DNA from: Brevirhabdus sp.
GTDB lineage: Bacteria > Pseudomonadota > Alphaproteobacteria > Rhodobacterales > Rhodobacteraceae
Length of the DNA: 64,000 nt
Assembly (NCBI GenBank): GCA_024637315.1
Contig: JAGXFH010000025.1
Location: 38,737-102,736 of the forward strand
Reading direction: 5' to 3'
The notes beneath the pieces are model-generated. The model ran no database searches. It saw only the letters and a program-made list of their open reading frames with translations, and was not told where the DNA came from. This document shows, piece after piece, positions 47,960 to 58,335 of this stretch. Position 1 is the first letter of the stretch; every line of letters starts with the position of its first letter. The translations under genes were made by a program, and so were the position numbers.

Positions 47960-48835
47960 ATGCCTAGCCTAAAGGACCTGAAAAACAGGATCGCAAGCGT
48001 CAAGTCGACGCGCAAGATCACCAAAGCGATGCAGATGGTCGCCGCAGCGAAACTGCGCCGCGCGCAGGAGGCTGCCGAAGCCTCGCGTCCCTACACCGAG
48101 CGGTTCAATGCCGTGATGGCGGGGCTGTCGGCGGCGGCCTCGGGTTCGGACAGCGCGCCCAAGCTCTTGTCGGGGACCGGCGAGGATAAGGTTCATCTTC
48201 TGGTCGTGATGACCGCCGAGCGCGGTCTTTGCGGCGGCTTCAACTCTTCGATCGTCAAGCTGGCCCGGGCGAAGATCCTGGACCTTCGGCGCAAGGGCAA
48301 GACGATCAAGATCCTGACCGTCGGAAAGAAGGGCCGCGACCAGCTGCGCCGTGACTATGGCGACCTGCTGATCGGTCATGTCGACCTGTCGGCGGTCAAG
48401 CGGCTGAGCTACCCGGATGCGCAGGGCATCGCCAAGGACATCCTGTCGCGCTTCGAGGCGAGTGAGTTCGATGTCGCGACGATCTTTTTCAGCCGGTTCG
48501 AAAGCGTCATCAGCCAGATCCCGACCGAGACGCAGATCATCCCCGCCAAGTTCGAAGACGAGGGCGACAGCGAGGCGACGACGGTTTACGACTACGAACC
48601 CAGCGAGGAAGAGATCCTGGCCGATCTGTTGCCGCGCGGCGTCGCGACGCAGATCTTCTCGGCACTGCTGGAAAACGGCGCGTCCGAACAGGGCGCACGG
48701 ATGGCCGCAATGGACAACGCGACCCGCAATGCGGGCGACATGATCGAGAAACTGTCGATCCAGTACAACCGATCGCGCCAGGCCGCCATCACCAACGAGC
48801 TTATCGAAATCATCTCGGGCGCCGAGGCGCTCTAG
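47960..48835 (+). CDS. atpG: F1F0 ATP synthase subunit gamma
   Basis: 291 aa central rotor shaft. N-terminal coiled-coil helix [20 protein letters not shown] with [15 protein letters not shown], central [16 protein letters not shown], and the C-terminal helix [18 protein letters not shown] to [18 protein letters not shown]. Good ribosome site (AAAGGACAGGG). Twenty-one bases after atpA. Confidence 0.97.
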   Translation: MPSLKDLKNRIASVKSTRKITKAMQMVAAAKLRRAQEAAEASRPYTERFNAVMAGLSAAASGSDSAPKLLSGTGEDKVHLLVVMTAERGLCGGFNSSIVKLARAKILDLRRKGKTIKILTVGKKGRDQLRRDYGDLLIGHVDLSAVKRLSYPDAQGIAKDILSRFEASEFDVATIFFSRFESVISQIPTETQIIPAKFEDEGDSEATTVYDYEPSEEEILADLLPRGVATQIFSALLENGASEQGARMAAMDNATRNAGDMIEKLSIQYNRSRQAAITNELIEIISGAEAL

Positions 48836-50281
<1,446 letters not shown>

Positions 50282-50290
50282 GGAGCCGAC

Positions 50291-50686
50291 ATGGCAGATA
50301 CGATGCAATTCGATCTGGTTTCGCCTGAAAAGAGGCTCGCCTCGGCTGAGGCGAGCGAGGTCCGGATCCCCGGCACCGAAGGCGACATGACGGCGATGCC
50401 CGATCATGCGCCGACGATCACGACACTGCGCCCCGGCTTTGTCCGGGTGGTCAGCAATGGCACTGAAGACGAGTATCTGGTGGTCGGCGGTTTCGCCGAA
50501 GTCACCGCGACCAGCGTTTCAGTGCTGGCCGAGAAGGCGTTCAAGCGTGACGGCGCCCGGAAGGAAGACCTGGAAGCCATTCTGACCGAGGCCAGGGAGC
50601 ACCGCGACAAGCAGGCCGGCCCCGATCGCGACATGGCGGACCGCTTCGTCGCCGATCTGGTGCATATGCTGGAACTGATGGCCTGA
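50291..50686 (+). CDS. atpC: F1F0 ATP synthase subunit epsilon
   Basis: 131 aa, beta-sandwich plus short C-terminal helices. FDLVSPEKRLASAEASEV and GTEGDMTAMPDHAPTITTLR are the standard epsilon blocks; YLVVGGFAEVTATSVSVLAE follows. The C-terminal hairpin is present but short. It may regulate ATP hydrolysis, although alphaproteobacteria also use the zeta subunit for that. Last gene of the operon. Confidence 0.96.
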   Translation: MADTMQFDLVSPEKRLASAEASEVRIPGTEGDMTAMPDHAPTITTLRPGFVRVVSNGTEDEYLVVGGFAEVTATSVSVLAEKAFKRDGARKEDLEAILTEAREHRDKQAGPDRDMADRFVADLVHMLELMA

Positions 50687-50737
50687 CCCCCCGGAATCCG
50701 GATGCCGCGGCCAACCCGACAGCGCACTGAAATCCGA

Positions 50738-50770
50738 AAAGCGGCCCCTGAACGGGGCCGCTTTCATTTT
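50738..50770 (+). terminator. Intrinsic terminator of the atp operon
   Basis: Eleven-bp perfect stem AAAGCGGCCCC (50738-50748) and GGGGCCGCTTT (50754-50764), TGAAC loop, then CATTTT. Because the stem begins with an A-run on the left it can also serve the opposing gene that ends at 50789. Confidence 0.92.
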
Positions 50771-50788
50771 GCCAGGGATCCGATCCGG

Positions 50789-52132
50789 TCAGGCCTCTAC
50801 TGCCGGTTCGGTCTCTCCTGCCGGGCAGCACCGGTATTCCTGCGATTTTTCCAAGAGGTCGATCTGCTTGCTCAGAAGCTTGTTTTCAAGATCCTTGCGC
50901 ACGAGATCAAGCTGCAAAGAGTCCTGTCGGGCGTCCTCGCAGACATTGCAGGGATCAAGGCAGCCCTTCACCACGATGCCCTGCGTCGGCAGGCAATAGG
51001 TCCGCTCGAAGCTGAGTTCGGCGGCCAGTTTCGCGCCGATCTCGTTCGACCCGACCTTGGCAAGAACGCCTTCCTTGACCAGTTGCTCGTCGACCTGCCG
51101 CAACACCTTGTCCTGCGTCTCTATCGGCACCGGCTGCACGTTGGTGGTCAGCCGCAGCGGCGAGGCGACGGCGGTGAAGCCGCCGCCGATCCCCGCGAAG
51201 CCGCCAAGCCCGGTGGCGCCCGAGATCACGTTGGCACGCTGCGCCGCTGCCGAGGTTCGACCGACCGTCTGAACCTCGAGCCGCGCGGTCTGGGTTGCAA
51301 GTACGCCGCTGGGCAGCACCTTGATACCGGTCGCCGGGCGGACCGGGCGCGCCTCGACCCCGGTGGCGGCCGCGGCGTCGACGACCCGGCGCAGCACCGA
51401 GACGATGCGGAACTTGAGCGTCTGCTTCTTGACCAGTTGGTACGCGAAATAGGTCACCGCGTGGCACTGGTTCCTGTTCTCGAATGTTCGGGTCGACGCC
51501 TCGTAGGCGCTTTCGCTTTCACCCTCGGCATGGGACCGGCTTTGAACCTCGCCGATCTGCACCGCGTTGGCGGCGCGGGTCGCCTGCACCGAACGATCGT
51601 GCGAGCTTTCTGCATGGCTCGACAATTGCCGCATGAAGTCGGACGAACTGCGCGAGTTGAAATCGCCTTCGACATTCACGCTGCCTCCGCCGGCAAACCC
51701 GATCGAGCCATAAGAGGCATCGACATCAGTTTCGAAGTCCGAATGCGAGGACGCGCTGGCGGACCCGGTATCGGTGATCGTCAGGTCCGACATGTAACGA
51801 TCCATCGCGGTCATGTAGTAGGTTTCTTCCGATGCCTGTTCATGCCGGTAGCTGACCTCGGACTCTGAATCGTAGGTGAAGCGGTTGTTCCGGGTCGCGG
51901 TGTGCAGCCGCACCTTTTCGCCGGGCAGCAGGGTGGTGGAATAGACCACGTCGCCAAGCGACATCGGCCCCGGACACCGTTCCAATTCCGCGACGATGAC
52001 GATCTCGACCGGCAAATCTGTCTGACGATTGGTCAACCGGTAGGAGATTCGAAGCCGCTCGCAGCACGGTTCCTTTGTGATTTCGGGACAACAGGGAAGT
52101 TTGTCGATTGAAATGAGATTTGTATCGGCCAT
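50789..52132 (-). CDS. Unrecognised 447-aa protein with paired-cysteine ends
   Basis: I do not recognise a family. Start at ATG 52132 (MADTNLISIDKL) after AGAAGGA. No signal peptide or membrane segment. Three parts are visible. Residues 1-110 are beta-like with CC pairs (LPCCP, EPCCERL) and the strand SLGDVVYSTTLLPGEKVRLH. The middle (about 110-235) is very rich in Ser, Asp, Glu and Gly, with aromatic YDSESEVSYRHEQASEETYY. From about 240, ENRNQCHAVTYFAYQLVKKQ begins a third folded region, then a Gly/Ala-rich stretch. The C-terminus has CLDPCNVCED and a heptad helix ending YRCCPAG. Base composition and codon use resemble its neighbours. It lies convergent with atpC and divergent from the lectin gene. 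Confidence 0.75.
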   Translation of the reverse strand: MADTNLISIDKLPCCPEITKEPCCERLRISYRLTNRQTDLPVEIVIVAELERCPGPMSLGDVVYSTTLLPGEKVRLHTATRNNRFTYDSESEVSYRHEQASEETYYMTAMDRYMSDLTITDTGSASASSHSDFETDVDASYGSIGFAGGGSVNVEGDFNSRSSSDFMRQLSSHAESSHDRSVQATRAANAVQIGEVQSRSHAEGESESAYEASTRTFENRNQCHAVTYFAYQLVKKQTLKFRIVSVLRRVVDAAAATGVEARPVRPATGIKVLPSGVLATQTARLEVQTVGRTSAAAQRANVISGATGLGGFAGIGGGFTAVASPLRLTTNVQPVPIETQDKVLRQVDEQLVKEGVLAKVGSNEIGAKLAAELSFERTYCLPTQGIVVKGCLDPCNVCEDARQDSLQLDLVRKDLENKLLSKQIDLLEKSQEYRCCPAGETEPAVEA

Positions 52133-52252
52133 CTCGTATCCTTCTGATAAATATTGGTTTCGAGAATTTATTCCGCAACCAGCCCCGATGAAATCTATCG
52201 GCAATGCGCTGTGGCGGAAGATCTTTACCATACGTCAATGCGCGTTATAGAT

Positions 52253-52266
52253 GAATACGGGTATTC
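52253..52266. repeat. 14-bp inverted repeat between the unknown gene and the lectin gene
   Basis: GAATAC-GG-GTATTC in the AT-rich 230-bp divergent region (52133-52362). CAATGCGC also occurs twice here, near 52203 and 52236. Possible operator; no clear promoter pair is fixed. Confidence 0.35.
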
Positions 52267-52362
52267 CACACCCGGCTGAAAAGGGCCGATCCGCGGGACG
52301 GTGCATTTCCGCTTTAATCTCGACAAACTGCTGGCCTAGATTGGGTGTGAAGCGGAGGAAGA

Positions 52363-52710
52363 ATGCGTATAAGTGGCGGTCTCACGGGGGTCGAGCAGGG
52401 CAAATCCCTGCTGTTTTCCGATTACAAGGACGGCGGAGCGATGTGGACGGGGGAAGGCCCCAGAGAGTTGCGCCGCGCGGTTTCCCTGACCGAGCCATTC
52501 CGCGCCCCGCCGGCGGTCCACGTCTCGATCTCGCTTTGGGACATGGACCAGAAGACCAACCAGCGGGCAGATATCTCGGCCGACGAGATCACCGCCACCG
52601 GATTTACCATCGTGTTCCGGACCTGGGGCGATACCCGTGTTGCAAGGGTCCGGGCCGACTGGCTGGCGATCGGGCCGCTGTCAGAACAGGACGGCTGGGA
52701 TCTGGTCTGA
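52363..52710 (+). CDS. H-type lectin domain protein
   Basis: 115 aa. The C-terminal two-thirds match the H-type lectin (Helix pomatia agglutinin) fold: VHVSISLWDMDQ, ADISADEITATGFTIVF, and RTWGDTRVARVRADWLAIGP. Such domains bind N-acetylgalactosamine in animals; the ligand in bacteria is not known. No signal peptide, so it is probably cytoplasmic or exported by another route. A strong GGAGGAAG site precedes the ATG. It converges with prs three bases later. Confidence 0.82.
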   Translation: MRISGGLTGVEQGKSLLFSDYKDGGAMWTGEGPRELRRAVSLTEPFRAPPAVHVSISLWDMDQKTNQRADISADEITATGFTIVFRTWGDTRVARVRADWLAIGPLSEQDGWDLV

Positions 52711-52713
52711 CTG

Positions 52714-53730
52714 TCAGCTGGAATACATGCCCTCGTAGATCGGTCCGAGGGTTTCATGATCGAAGAGCGAGGAGACCGAGGTTCCGTTCCAGATGTTCAT
52801 GATCGCCTGCGCGAACATCGGCGCGGTCGGCACGATGCGGATGTTCTTGGCGCCCTTGACCTCGGGCGTGGCCTCGATCGAATCCGTTATCACCAGGCTC
52901 TTCATCGCGGAATTGGTGATCCGCTCGACCGCCGGGCCGGACAGCACACCGTGGGTGATGTAGGAATGGACTTCCTTGGCGCCGCTCGCGATCAACACCT
53001 CGGCCGCCTTGCACAGAGTACCGGCAGTGTCGCAGATATCATCGACGATGATGCAGCATTTGCCCTTCACGTCGCCGATCACCGTCATTTCCGCGACCTC
53101 GCCCGGCTTCTCGCGCCGCTTGTCGACGATGGCCAGGGGGCTGCCGATGCGCTGGGCCAGTTCGCGGGCACGGGCAACACCCCCGACATCCGGAGAGACG
53201 ATCATCAGGTCTTCCTTCTGCGCCTTCAGGTGATGCTCGATATCCAGCGCAAAGACCGGCGAGGCGTAAAGGTTATCCACCGGGATGTCGAAGAACCCCT
53301 GGATCTGCGCGGCATGCAGATCCATCGTCAACACCCGCTCGATCCCGGCCTCTGCGATCAGGTTGGCGACCAGCTTGGCCGAAATCGGCGTGCGCGCCTT
53401 GGTGCGGCGATCCTGGCGGGCGTAGCCGAAATAGGGGATCACTGCGGTGATGCGCGCGGCAGAGGATCGCCGCAGGGCGTCGGAAATGATCAAGAGTTCC
53501 ATCAGGTTGTCGTTGGCCGGGTTCGAGGTCGGCTGGATGATGAACATATCCTCGCCGCGCACGTTCTCGTAGACCTCGACGAAGATCTCCTGATCGTTGA
53601 ATCGCTCGACCCGTGCATCGACAAGGCCGATCCTGCCGCCCCGATGCATCGACATTCGGCGCGCGACGGCTTTGGCCAGCGTCCGGTTTGCATTTCCCGA
53701 AATCAGTTTCGGTTCGGTCATCGAGCGCAT
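52714..53730 (-). CDS. prs: Ribose-phosphate pyrophosphokinase
   Basis: 338 aa. Makes PRPP from ribose 5-phosphate and ATP for purine, pyrimidine and histidine synthesis. [20 protein letters not shown], the flexible loop [39 protein letters not shown], and the PRPP-binding [11 protein letters not shown]. Two starts are possible: ATG 53730 (MRSMTEPK), chosen because GGAAGG sits eight bases before it, or ATG 53721. Confidence 0.96.
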   Translation of the reverse strand: MRSMTEPKLISGNANRTLAKAVARRMSMHRGGRIGLVDARVERFNDQEIFVEVYENVRGEDMFIIQPTSNPANDNLMELLIISDALRRSSAARITAVIPYFGYARQDRRTKARTPISAKLVANLIAEAGIERVLTMDLHAAQIQGFFDIPVDNLYASPVFALDIEHHLKAQKEDLMIVSPDVGGVARARELAQRIGSPLAIVDKRREKPGEVAEMTVIGDVKGKCCIIVDDICDTAGTLCKAAEVLIASGAKEVHSYITHGVLSGPAVERITNSAMKSLVITDSIEATPEVKGAKNIRIVPTAPMFAQAIMNIWNGTSVSSLFDHETLGPIYEGMYSS

Positions 53731-53774
53731 GGCGGCAGCCTTCCCTAGGGTCGTTTCGTGGCGGAATCGCGACG

Positions 53775-53802
53775 TTGACACCGCTTACCACCCCGCTACG
53801 GT
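53775..53802 (+). promoter_or_regulatory. Probable promoter of the isomerase/hydrolase pair
   Basis: TTGACA (53775-53780), 16-base spacer, TACGGT (53797-53802), 33 bases before the ATG at 53835, in the divergent region with prs. Confidence 0.5.
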
Positions 53803-53834
53803 CTTGCAAACATTGTGGATGAAAGGCGGGGCAA

Positions 53835-54434
53835 ATGGCCCATATCGATTACTTTTTTGCGACAGTTTCGCCCTATACCTACCTTGCCGGTACGCGGTTG
53901 GAGCAGATCGCGGCGAAACACGGCGCCTCGATCACCTACAAGCCGCTGGATGTGATCGCGCTGTTTGCGCGCACCGGGGGGGTGCCGCCGCAAGAGCGGC
54001 ACCCGACGCGGCAGGAATATCGCTTGCAGGAACTGCGCCGGCAATCCGCCAAGACCGGGTTGCCGCTGAACCTCAAGCCGCTGCATGTGCCGACCAATCC
54101 GGCGCCGTCCTCTTACGCGGTGATTGCCGCGCAGTCGGCGGGCGGCGGCGATCTGGGCGCGCTGGTCCACGCGCTGACCCGCGCCTGCTGGGCCGAGGAC
54201 CGCAACGTCGCCGAGGATGACGTGATCCGCGAATGCCTGTCGGCGTCTGGCTTTGACCCGTCGCTGGCCGACAAGGGCCTGCTGGCCGGCGCAGAGACCT
54301 ATGCCGCCAATCTGGAAGAGGCGGTGAACCGGGGCGCGTTCGGCGCGCCGTTCTACATCACCGACACCGATGAGCGATTCTGGGGGCAGGATCGGCTGGA
54401 CGATCTGGAGATGCACCTGTCCGGCAAGATCTGA
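53835..54434 (+). CDS. 2-hydroxychromene-2-carboxylate isomerase-like protein (DsbA fold)
   Basis: 199 aa, kappa-class GST/HCCA isomerase family. FFATVSPYTYLAG carries the Ser of the glutathione site, PTNPAPSSYAVIAAQ and GVFGAPFYI-like RGAFGAPFYITDT with WGQDRLDDLE complete the thioredoxin-type fold. The family acts on ring-opened naphthalene intermediates in some bacteria, but here there is no aromatic degradation context, so the true substrate is unknown. Its TGA overlaps the ATG of the next gene. Confidence 0.85.
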   Translation: MAHIDYFFATVSPYTYLAGTRLEQIAAKHGASITYKPLDVIALFARTGGVPPQERHPTRQEYRLQELRRQSAKTGLPLNLKPLHVPTNPAPSSYAVIAAQSAGGGDLGALVHALTRACWAEDRNVAEDDVIRECLSASGFDPSLADKGLLAGAETYAANLEEAVNRGAFGAPFYITDTDERFWGQDRLDDLEMHLSGKI

Positions 54435-55252
54435 TGCCTGTCGGGCAGCGGGGCGGATTTCCGACCCACTGGACGGTGCGGGGCGAGGGCGATCGCGAGG
54501 TGCTGTTCATCCACTGTTCGCTGGCCCATCAGGGTGCCTGGAAAGCGGTGCAGGAGCGGCTTGCGCCGTGGCTTCGGATGACCGCCTTCGACATTCCCGG
54601 CCATGGCCGCAGCGGCGATTGGGACGGGCAGGGCGGGCAGGACGACTATCAGGGCGTGACTGTCGCCATGGCCGCCGATCTGATCGACGGTCAGGCCGAT
54701 CTTGTCGGCCATTCCTTCGGCGCGACCGCGGCGCTGCGTCTGGCGATCGAACAACCGAAAAAGGTGCGCAGCCTGACGATGATCGAGCCGGTCTTCTTTG
54801 CGATCGTGCGCGGACTGGCCGCGCCCGGCATCGAGGAACATCACCGCAAGTATCGGGCCGTCATGGCCGCGCTGGACCGCGGCGAACCGGCGCTTGCGGC
54901 CCGGCATTTTCTGGAGAACTGGGGGCTTGGCGCGTGGCGGGAACTGCCTGAGACTCAGCGCAGCTATGCGACGGCGCGGATCGGCCAGCTTCGCGATATC
55001 GAGCCGGAGATCTACCGTGATCGGGCCGGGCTGACAGGCACGCTTGGCGGCCTGGACATGCCGGTGCTGATCCTTGACGGCAGCCGCTCGCCGGCGATCA
55101 TGTCGCTGGTCTGCACCGAACTGGAGCACCGGATTCCCGGCGCCGTGCGGCACCGGATCGACGGCGCCGGACATATGCTGCCGATCACCCATCCCGGCCC
55201 CGCGGCGGCGCGGATCGCGGAGTTTCTGCAGATCGGCCCTATCCGCGAATGA
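54434..55252 (+). CDS. Alpha/beta hydrolase
   Basis: 272 aa. Oxyanion-hole region FIHCSLAHQGAW, FDIPGHGRSGDW, nucleophile elbow GHSFGA (Ser near 94), a late Asp in LILDGSRSP and His in DGAGHMLPITHP. Esterase or related hydrolase; substrate unknown. TGATG coupling to the preceding isomerase gene suggests that the two act together. Its end overlaps the threonine aldolase gene by 14 bases tail to tail. Confidence 0.88.
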   Translation: MPVGQRGGFPTHWTVRGEGDREVLFIHCSLAHQGAWKAVQERLAPWLRMTAFDIPGHGRSGDWDGQGGQDDYQGVTVAMAADLIDGQADLVGHSFGATAALRLAIEQPKKVRSLTMIEPVFFAIVRGLAAPGIEEHHRKYRAVMAALDRGEPALAARHFLENWGLGAWRELPETQRSYATARIGQLRDIEPEIYRDRAGLTGTLGGLDMPVLILDGSRSPAIMSLVCTELEHRIPGAVRHRIDGAGHMLPITHPGPAAARIAEFLQIGPIRE

Positions 55253-56294
55253 GGTCGAGGAACCTGTCGACATCCGCCTTGGTCGTCGACCAGCTGCACA
55301 TCAGGCGGGCTGCGAGCTGCTCATCGTCCGGTCCCTCAAGTGACTGATTTTCGGGCCAGAAATAGTATTCTGCGCCCGCCTCGTGCGCCCGGCGGTGCCC
55401 GGCCCGAGGCCAGCTGGCGAAGACCCCGTTGGCCTCGGTCGGGTGGACGAGGGACGCGCCCTCGATGGTGAGAATGCCCTCTGAAAGCCGTCTTGCGGCG
55501 GCATTCGCGTCCGTGGCCATCTTTTGCCAGAGATCGCCGTCGAGATAGGCCTGCATCTGGGCGGACAGATAGCGGTGCTTGGACAGAAGTTGGCCAGCGC
55601 GCTTGCGCCGCAACTCGAATTCCCAGGCGTGTTTCGGATCGAAGAAGATCACGCCTTCCACCCCGATCAGGCCGTTCTTGGTGCCGCCAAAGGACAGGGC
55701 ATCGACGCCTGCCTTCCACGTCACCTGCGCCGGGGTGCAGCCCGCAGCGGCGACCGCATTGGCAAAGCGCGCGCCGTCCATGTGAACCGGCAGGCCGTCG
55801 GCATGGGCGATCGCGGCGAGTTCCGCCACTTCGGCAGGTGTGTAGATCGTACCGTTCTCGATGACGTTGGTCAGCGACAGCATGCCGCGCTGCACGCCGT
55901 GCACGCCGACCTGGCCGGTGGCGGACAGGGCACGTTTCAGCCCGTCGGGTGAGATTTTCGCGTGCCCGCCGTCGATAAGCACCAGCTTGGCGCCGCCGGT
56001 ATAGAATTCCGGCGCGCCGCATTCGTCGGTTTCGACATGCGCGGCGCGGTGACAGAACACGGCTTGCCAGGGCTGGACCAGCGTGGCGAGGATCAGCGCG
56101 TTGGCGGCGGTTCCGGAGGCGACAAGGTAGACCGCGGCATCGGGCGCCTCGAAGAGGTCGCGGATCCGGGCGCGGACGTCCGCCATGATCTGGTCGGCGC
56201 CGTAGGAATGGGGGTAGCCCTCATTCGCGCGGGTGATCGCCTCGATCACCTTGGGATGGGCGGGGGACGTGTTGTCGGACGCGAAAAACATCAA
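55239..56294 (-). CDS. ltaE: Low-specificity L-threonine aldolase
   Basis: 351 aa, fold-type I PLP enzyme cleaving threonine or allo-threonine to glycine and acetaldehyde. FASDNTSPAHPKV start, HVETDECGAPEF, the PLP Lys in SFGGTKNGLIG, and VHMDGARFANAVA with the Asp and Arg that hold the cofactor. ATG overlaps the YcgN gene stop as ATGA. The glycine produced could feed one-carbon metabolism. Confidence 0.93.
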   Translation of the reverse strand: MMFFASDNTSPAHPKVIEAITRANEGYPHSYGADQIMADVRARIRDLFEAPDAAVYLVASGTAANALILATLVQPWQAVFCHRAAHVETDECGAPEFYTGGAKLVLIDGGHAKISPDGLKRALSATGQVGVHGVQRGMLSLTNVIENGTIYTPAEVAELAAIAHADGLPVHMDGARFANAVAAAGCTPAQVTWKAGVDALSFGGTKNGLIGVEGVIFFDPKHAWEFELRRKRAGQLLSKHRYLSAQMQAYLDGDLWQKMATDANAAARRLSEGILTIEGASLVHPTEANGVFASWPRAGHRRAHEAGAEYYFWPENQSLEGPDDEQLAARLMCSWSTTKADVDRFLDLIRG

Positions 56295-56761
56295 ACCGGC
56301 TCCTCGATAACATGGTCTTCCCAGTCGTCTTCGTCGATCTCGAATTCCGGCACCGTCAGCCCCTGAACAGAAACGCCGGCGCGATGCACCGAAGCCGGGT
56401 CGCCGGAGATGAGCGGATGCCAGTCATACAGCCTCTTGCCCTGCCATAGCAGCCGATAAGCGCAGGTCTGCGGCATCCAGTAGGCGTTCTTCTCGATGTT
56501 TGCGGGAGTCAGAACGATGCATTCCGGCACGAACTGCTTGCGAATGTCGTACTGGCCGCAGCGGCAACTGCTATCGTCAAGCAGACGGCAGGCGATCCGC
56601 GTCAGAAACACCTCACCGGTATCCTCGTCCTCGATCTTGTTCAGGCAGCACTTGCCGCACCCATCGCAGAGTGCTTCCCATTCGGCGGCGCTCATCTTCT
56701 GAAGTGGCACCTTCTCCCAGAATTTCGGGCGCAGGCCGTCGCGGTTGATCGGATCATTCAT
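56291..56761 (-). CDS. YcgN family cysteine cluster protein (UPF0260)
   Basis: 156 aa. Eight or more Cys in the family arrangement: ALCDGCGKCCLNKIED, ACRLLDDSSCRCGQY, VPECIVLTP, and CAYRLLW. The pattern suggests a zinc or Fe-S site; function unproven. Upstream partner of the threonine aldolase by an ATGA overlap. Confidence 0.9.
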   Translation of the reverse strand: MNDPINRDGLRPKFWEKVPLQKMSAAEWEALCDGCGKCCLNKIEDEDTGEVFLTRIACRLLDDSSCRCGQYDIRKQFVPECIVLTPANIEKNAYWMPQTCAYRLLWQGKRLYDWHPLISGDPASVHRAGVSVQGLTVPEFEIDEDDWEDHVIEEPV

Positions 56762-56800
56762 GATCGGTAGCCTAGCTTGCCCAGGGGCAATGGAAAGGGG

Positions 56801-57739
56801 TCAGACGCTGGCAAGGATGTCACGGGCACGGGCGCAGTCGGCGTCCATCTGCGCCACAAGCGCATCGAGGCTGTCGAATTTCGCCTCCGGGCGAAGGTAT
56901 TCCACAAGGGCGACCGACAGATGCTCGCCGTAAAGATCACCGTTGAAATCGAAGATGTAGGTTTCCAGATTGGGCTTGTTGTCGCCGAACATCGGCCGCA
57001 CCCCGACCGAGGCGGCGCCGTCGTAGCTGCCCCGATGCGGGCCGGTCAGCACTTCGACCTTGACGGCGTAGATGCCGAATTTGGGCGGATGAAGCCGGTT
57101 GATCGACATGTTGGCGGTGGGATAGCCAAGTTCGCGGCCGCGCCTGTCGCCGCCAAAGACCTCGCCGTCGATCCGGTGCCAGTGGCCAAGCATCCTGGCG
57201 GCATCGGCGGGGCGGCCTTCGGTCAGCGCATTGCGAATGTTGGTGCTGGAGACCTCGCCCTTCGCGACTGAGATCAGTTCGGCCACGGTGACATCGAACC
57301 CCATGGATTTCCCGAAGCTCTCGATGTCCGCGGCCGATCCCTGGCGGTCCTTGCCGAAGCGGAAATCCGCGCCGACCACGACATGCCGCAATCCCAGACC
57401 GTCAGCAATCACCTCGCGCGCGAAACGCTCGGGGGTCAGGCCGGCGAGGAGCGCGTCGAACGGCAACTGGTAAAGGCGCTCGACGCCCAGCCGGTCCAGC
57501 CGGTTGGCGCGGGTTTCCGCGTTCATCAGGCGAAAGGGTGCTGCTGCAGGGGCGAAGAACTCTCTTGGGTGCGGTTCGAATGTCAGGATGCCGAGCGGTG
57601 CATTCAGCCGCCTGGCCGCGTCCCGTGCAATGCCGATGACCACTTGATGGCCGAGGTGAACGCCGTCGAAGTTGCCGATCGCCGCGCTGGCGCCGCGATC
57701 CTCTTTCTTCAAGCCTGTCCAGAAGGTGAGTATCCGCAT
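56801..57739 (-). CDS. ribF: Bifunctional riboflavin kinase / FAD synthetase
   Basis: 312 aa from ATG 57739 (AGGGG upstream). Converts riboflavin to FMN and then FAD. The N-terminal adenylyltransferase has AAIGNFDGVHLGHQ (HIGH-type), VVGADFRFGKD and SSTNIRNAL. The C-terminal kinase starts near 180 with GEVFGGDRRGRELGYPTANM and continues to ETYIFDFNGDLYGE. It supports the many flavoproteins in the window. Confidence 0.95.
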   Translation of the reverse strand: MRILTFWTGLKKEDRGASAAIGNFDGVHLGHQVVIGIARDAARRLNAPLGILTFEPHPREFFAPAAAPFRLMNAETRANRLDRLGVERLYQLPFDALLAGLTPERFAREVIADGLGLRHVVVGADFRFGKDRQGSAADIESFGKSMGFDVTVAELISVAKGEVSSTNIRNALTEGRPADAARMLGHWHRIDGEVFGGDRRGRELGYPTANMSINRLHPPKFGIYAVKVEVLTGPHRGSYDGAASVGVRPMFGDNKPNLETYIFDFNGDLYGEHLSVALVEYLRPEAKFDSLDALVAQMDADCARARDILASV

Positions 57740-57767
57740 TGGGCCCCTGGCGGGGCCGCGCCCCAAG

Positions 57768-58211
57768 TCAGTCGAATTTGCGGCTTGGCGCCAGTACCAT
57801 CGCCTCGCCCTTCAGGACGACCGTATCGCCGACCGCGCAATGACAATCAAGGGTCACGCGGCGGCGGGAATGGTCGATGGCGGTAACCTCGACCTCTGCA
57901 TGGACCACGTCGCCGGGGCGGACAGGAGCCATGAACCTGAGTGTCTGTCCGAGATAGACTGTGCCGTGGCCGGGAAGCTGTTCGCCGATGACGGCAGAGA
58001 TCAGGCCGGCCGTCAGCATGCCATGCGCGATGCGGCCCTGAAATATCGTGTCGAGGGCGTAGTCGTCGTCGAGGTGAACGGGGTTGCGGTCTGTGCTGAT
58101 CTCGGAAAAAAGCTCGATGTCCCGGTCGGTCACCTGCTTGCGCAGGTGCCGGCGCATGCCGATTTCCAAGTCTTCGATACAGATGGTTCCACGGGGCATG
58201 TTGTCCAGCAT
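57768..58211 (-). CDS. MaoC-like (R)-specific enoyl-CoA hydratase family protein
   Basis: 147 aa, one hot-dog domain. The hydratase motif with catalytic Asp and His is ISTDRNPVHLDDDYA (about residues 39-53), followed by GRIAHGMLTAGLISAV. Likely acts on an acyl-CoA thioester. It ends 28 bases before the ribF start. Confidence 0.87.
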   Translation of the reverse strand: MLDNMPRGTICIEDLEIGMRRHLRKQVTDRDIELFSEISTDRNPVHLDDDYALDTIFQGRIAHGMLTAGLISAVIGEQLPGHGTVYLGQTLRFMAPVRPGDVVHAEVEVTAIDHSRRRVTLDCHCAVGDTVVLKGEAMVLAPSRKFD

Positions 58212-58335
58212 TGCTCCGAATCCTTCGCGCTATGTTGCAGTGCAGCATAACGGCGGCAGCGGTCAAATGCAAGCGGCCGGGTAATTTTTATTCACACAAG
58301 GCGATACCAGCGCAATTTTATTACCGTCGCAGTTG

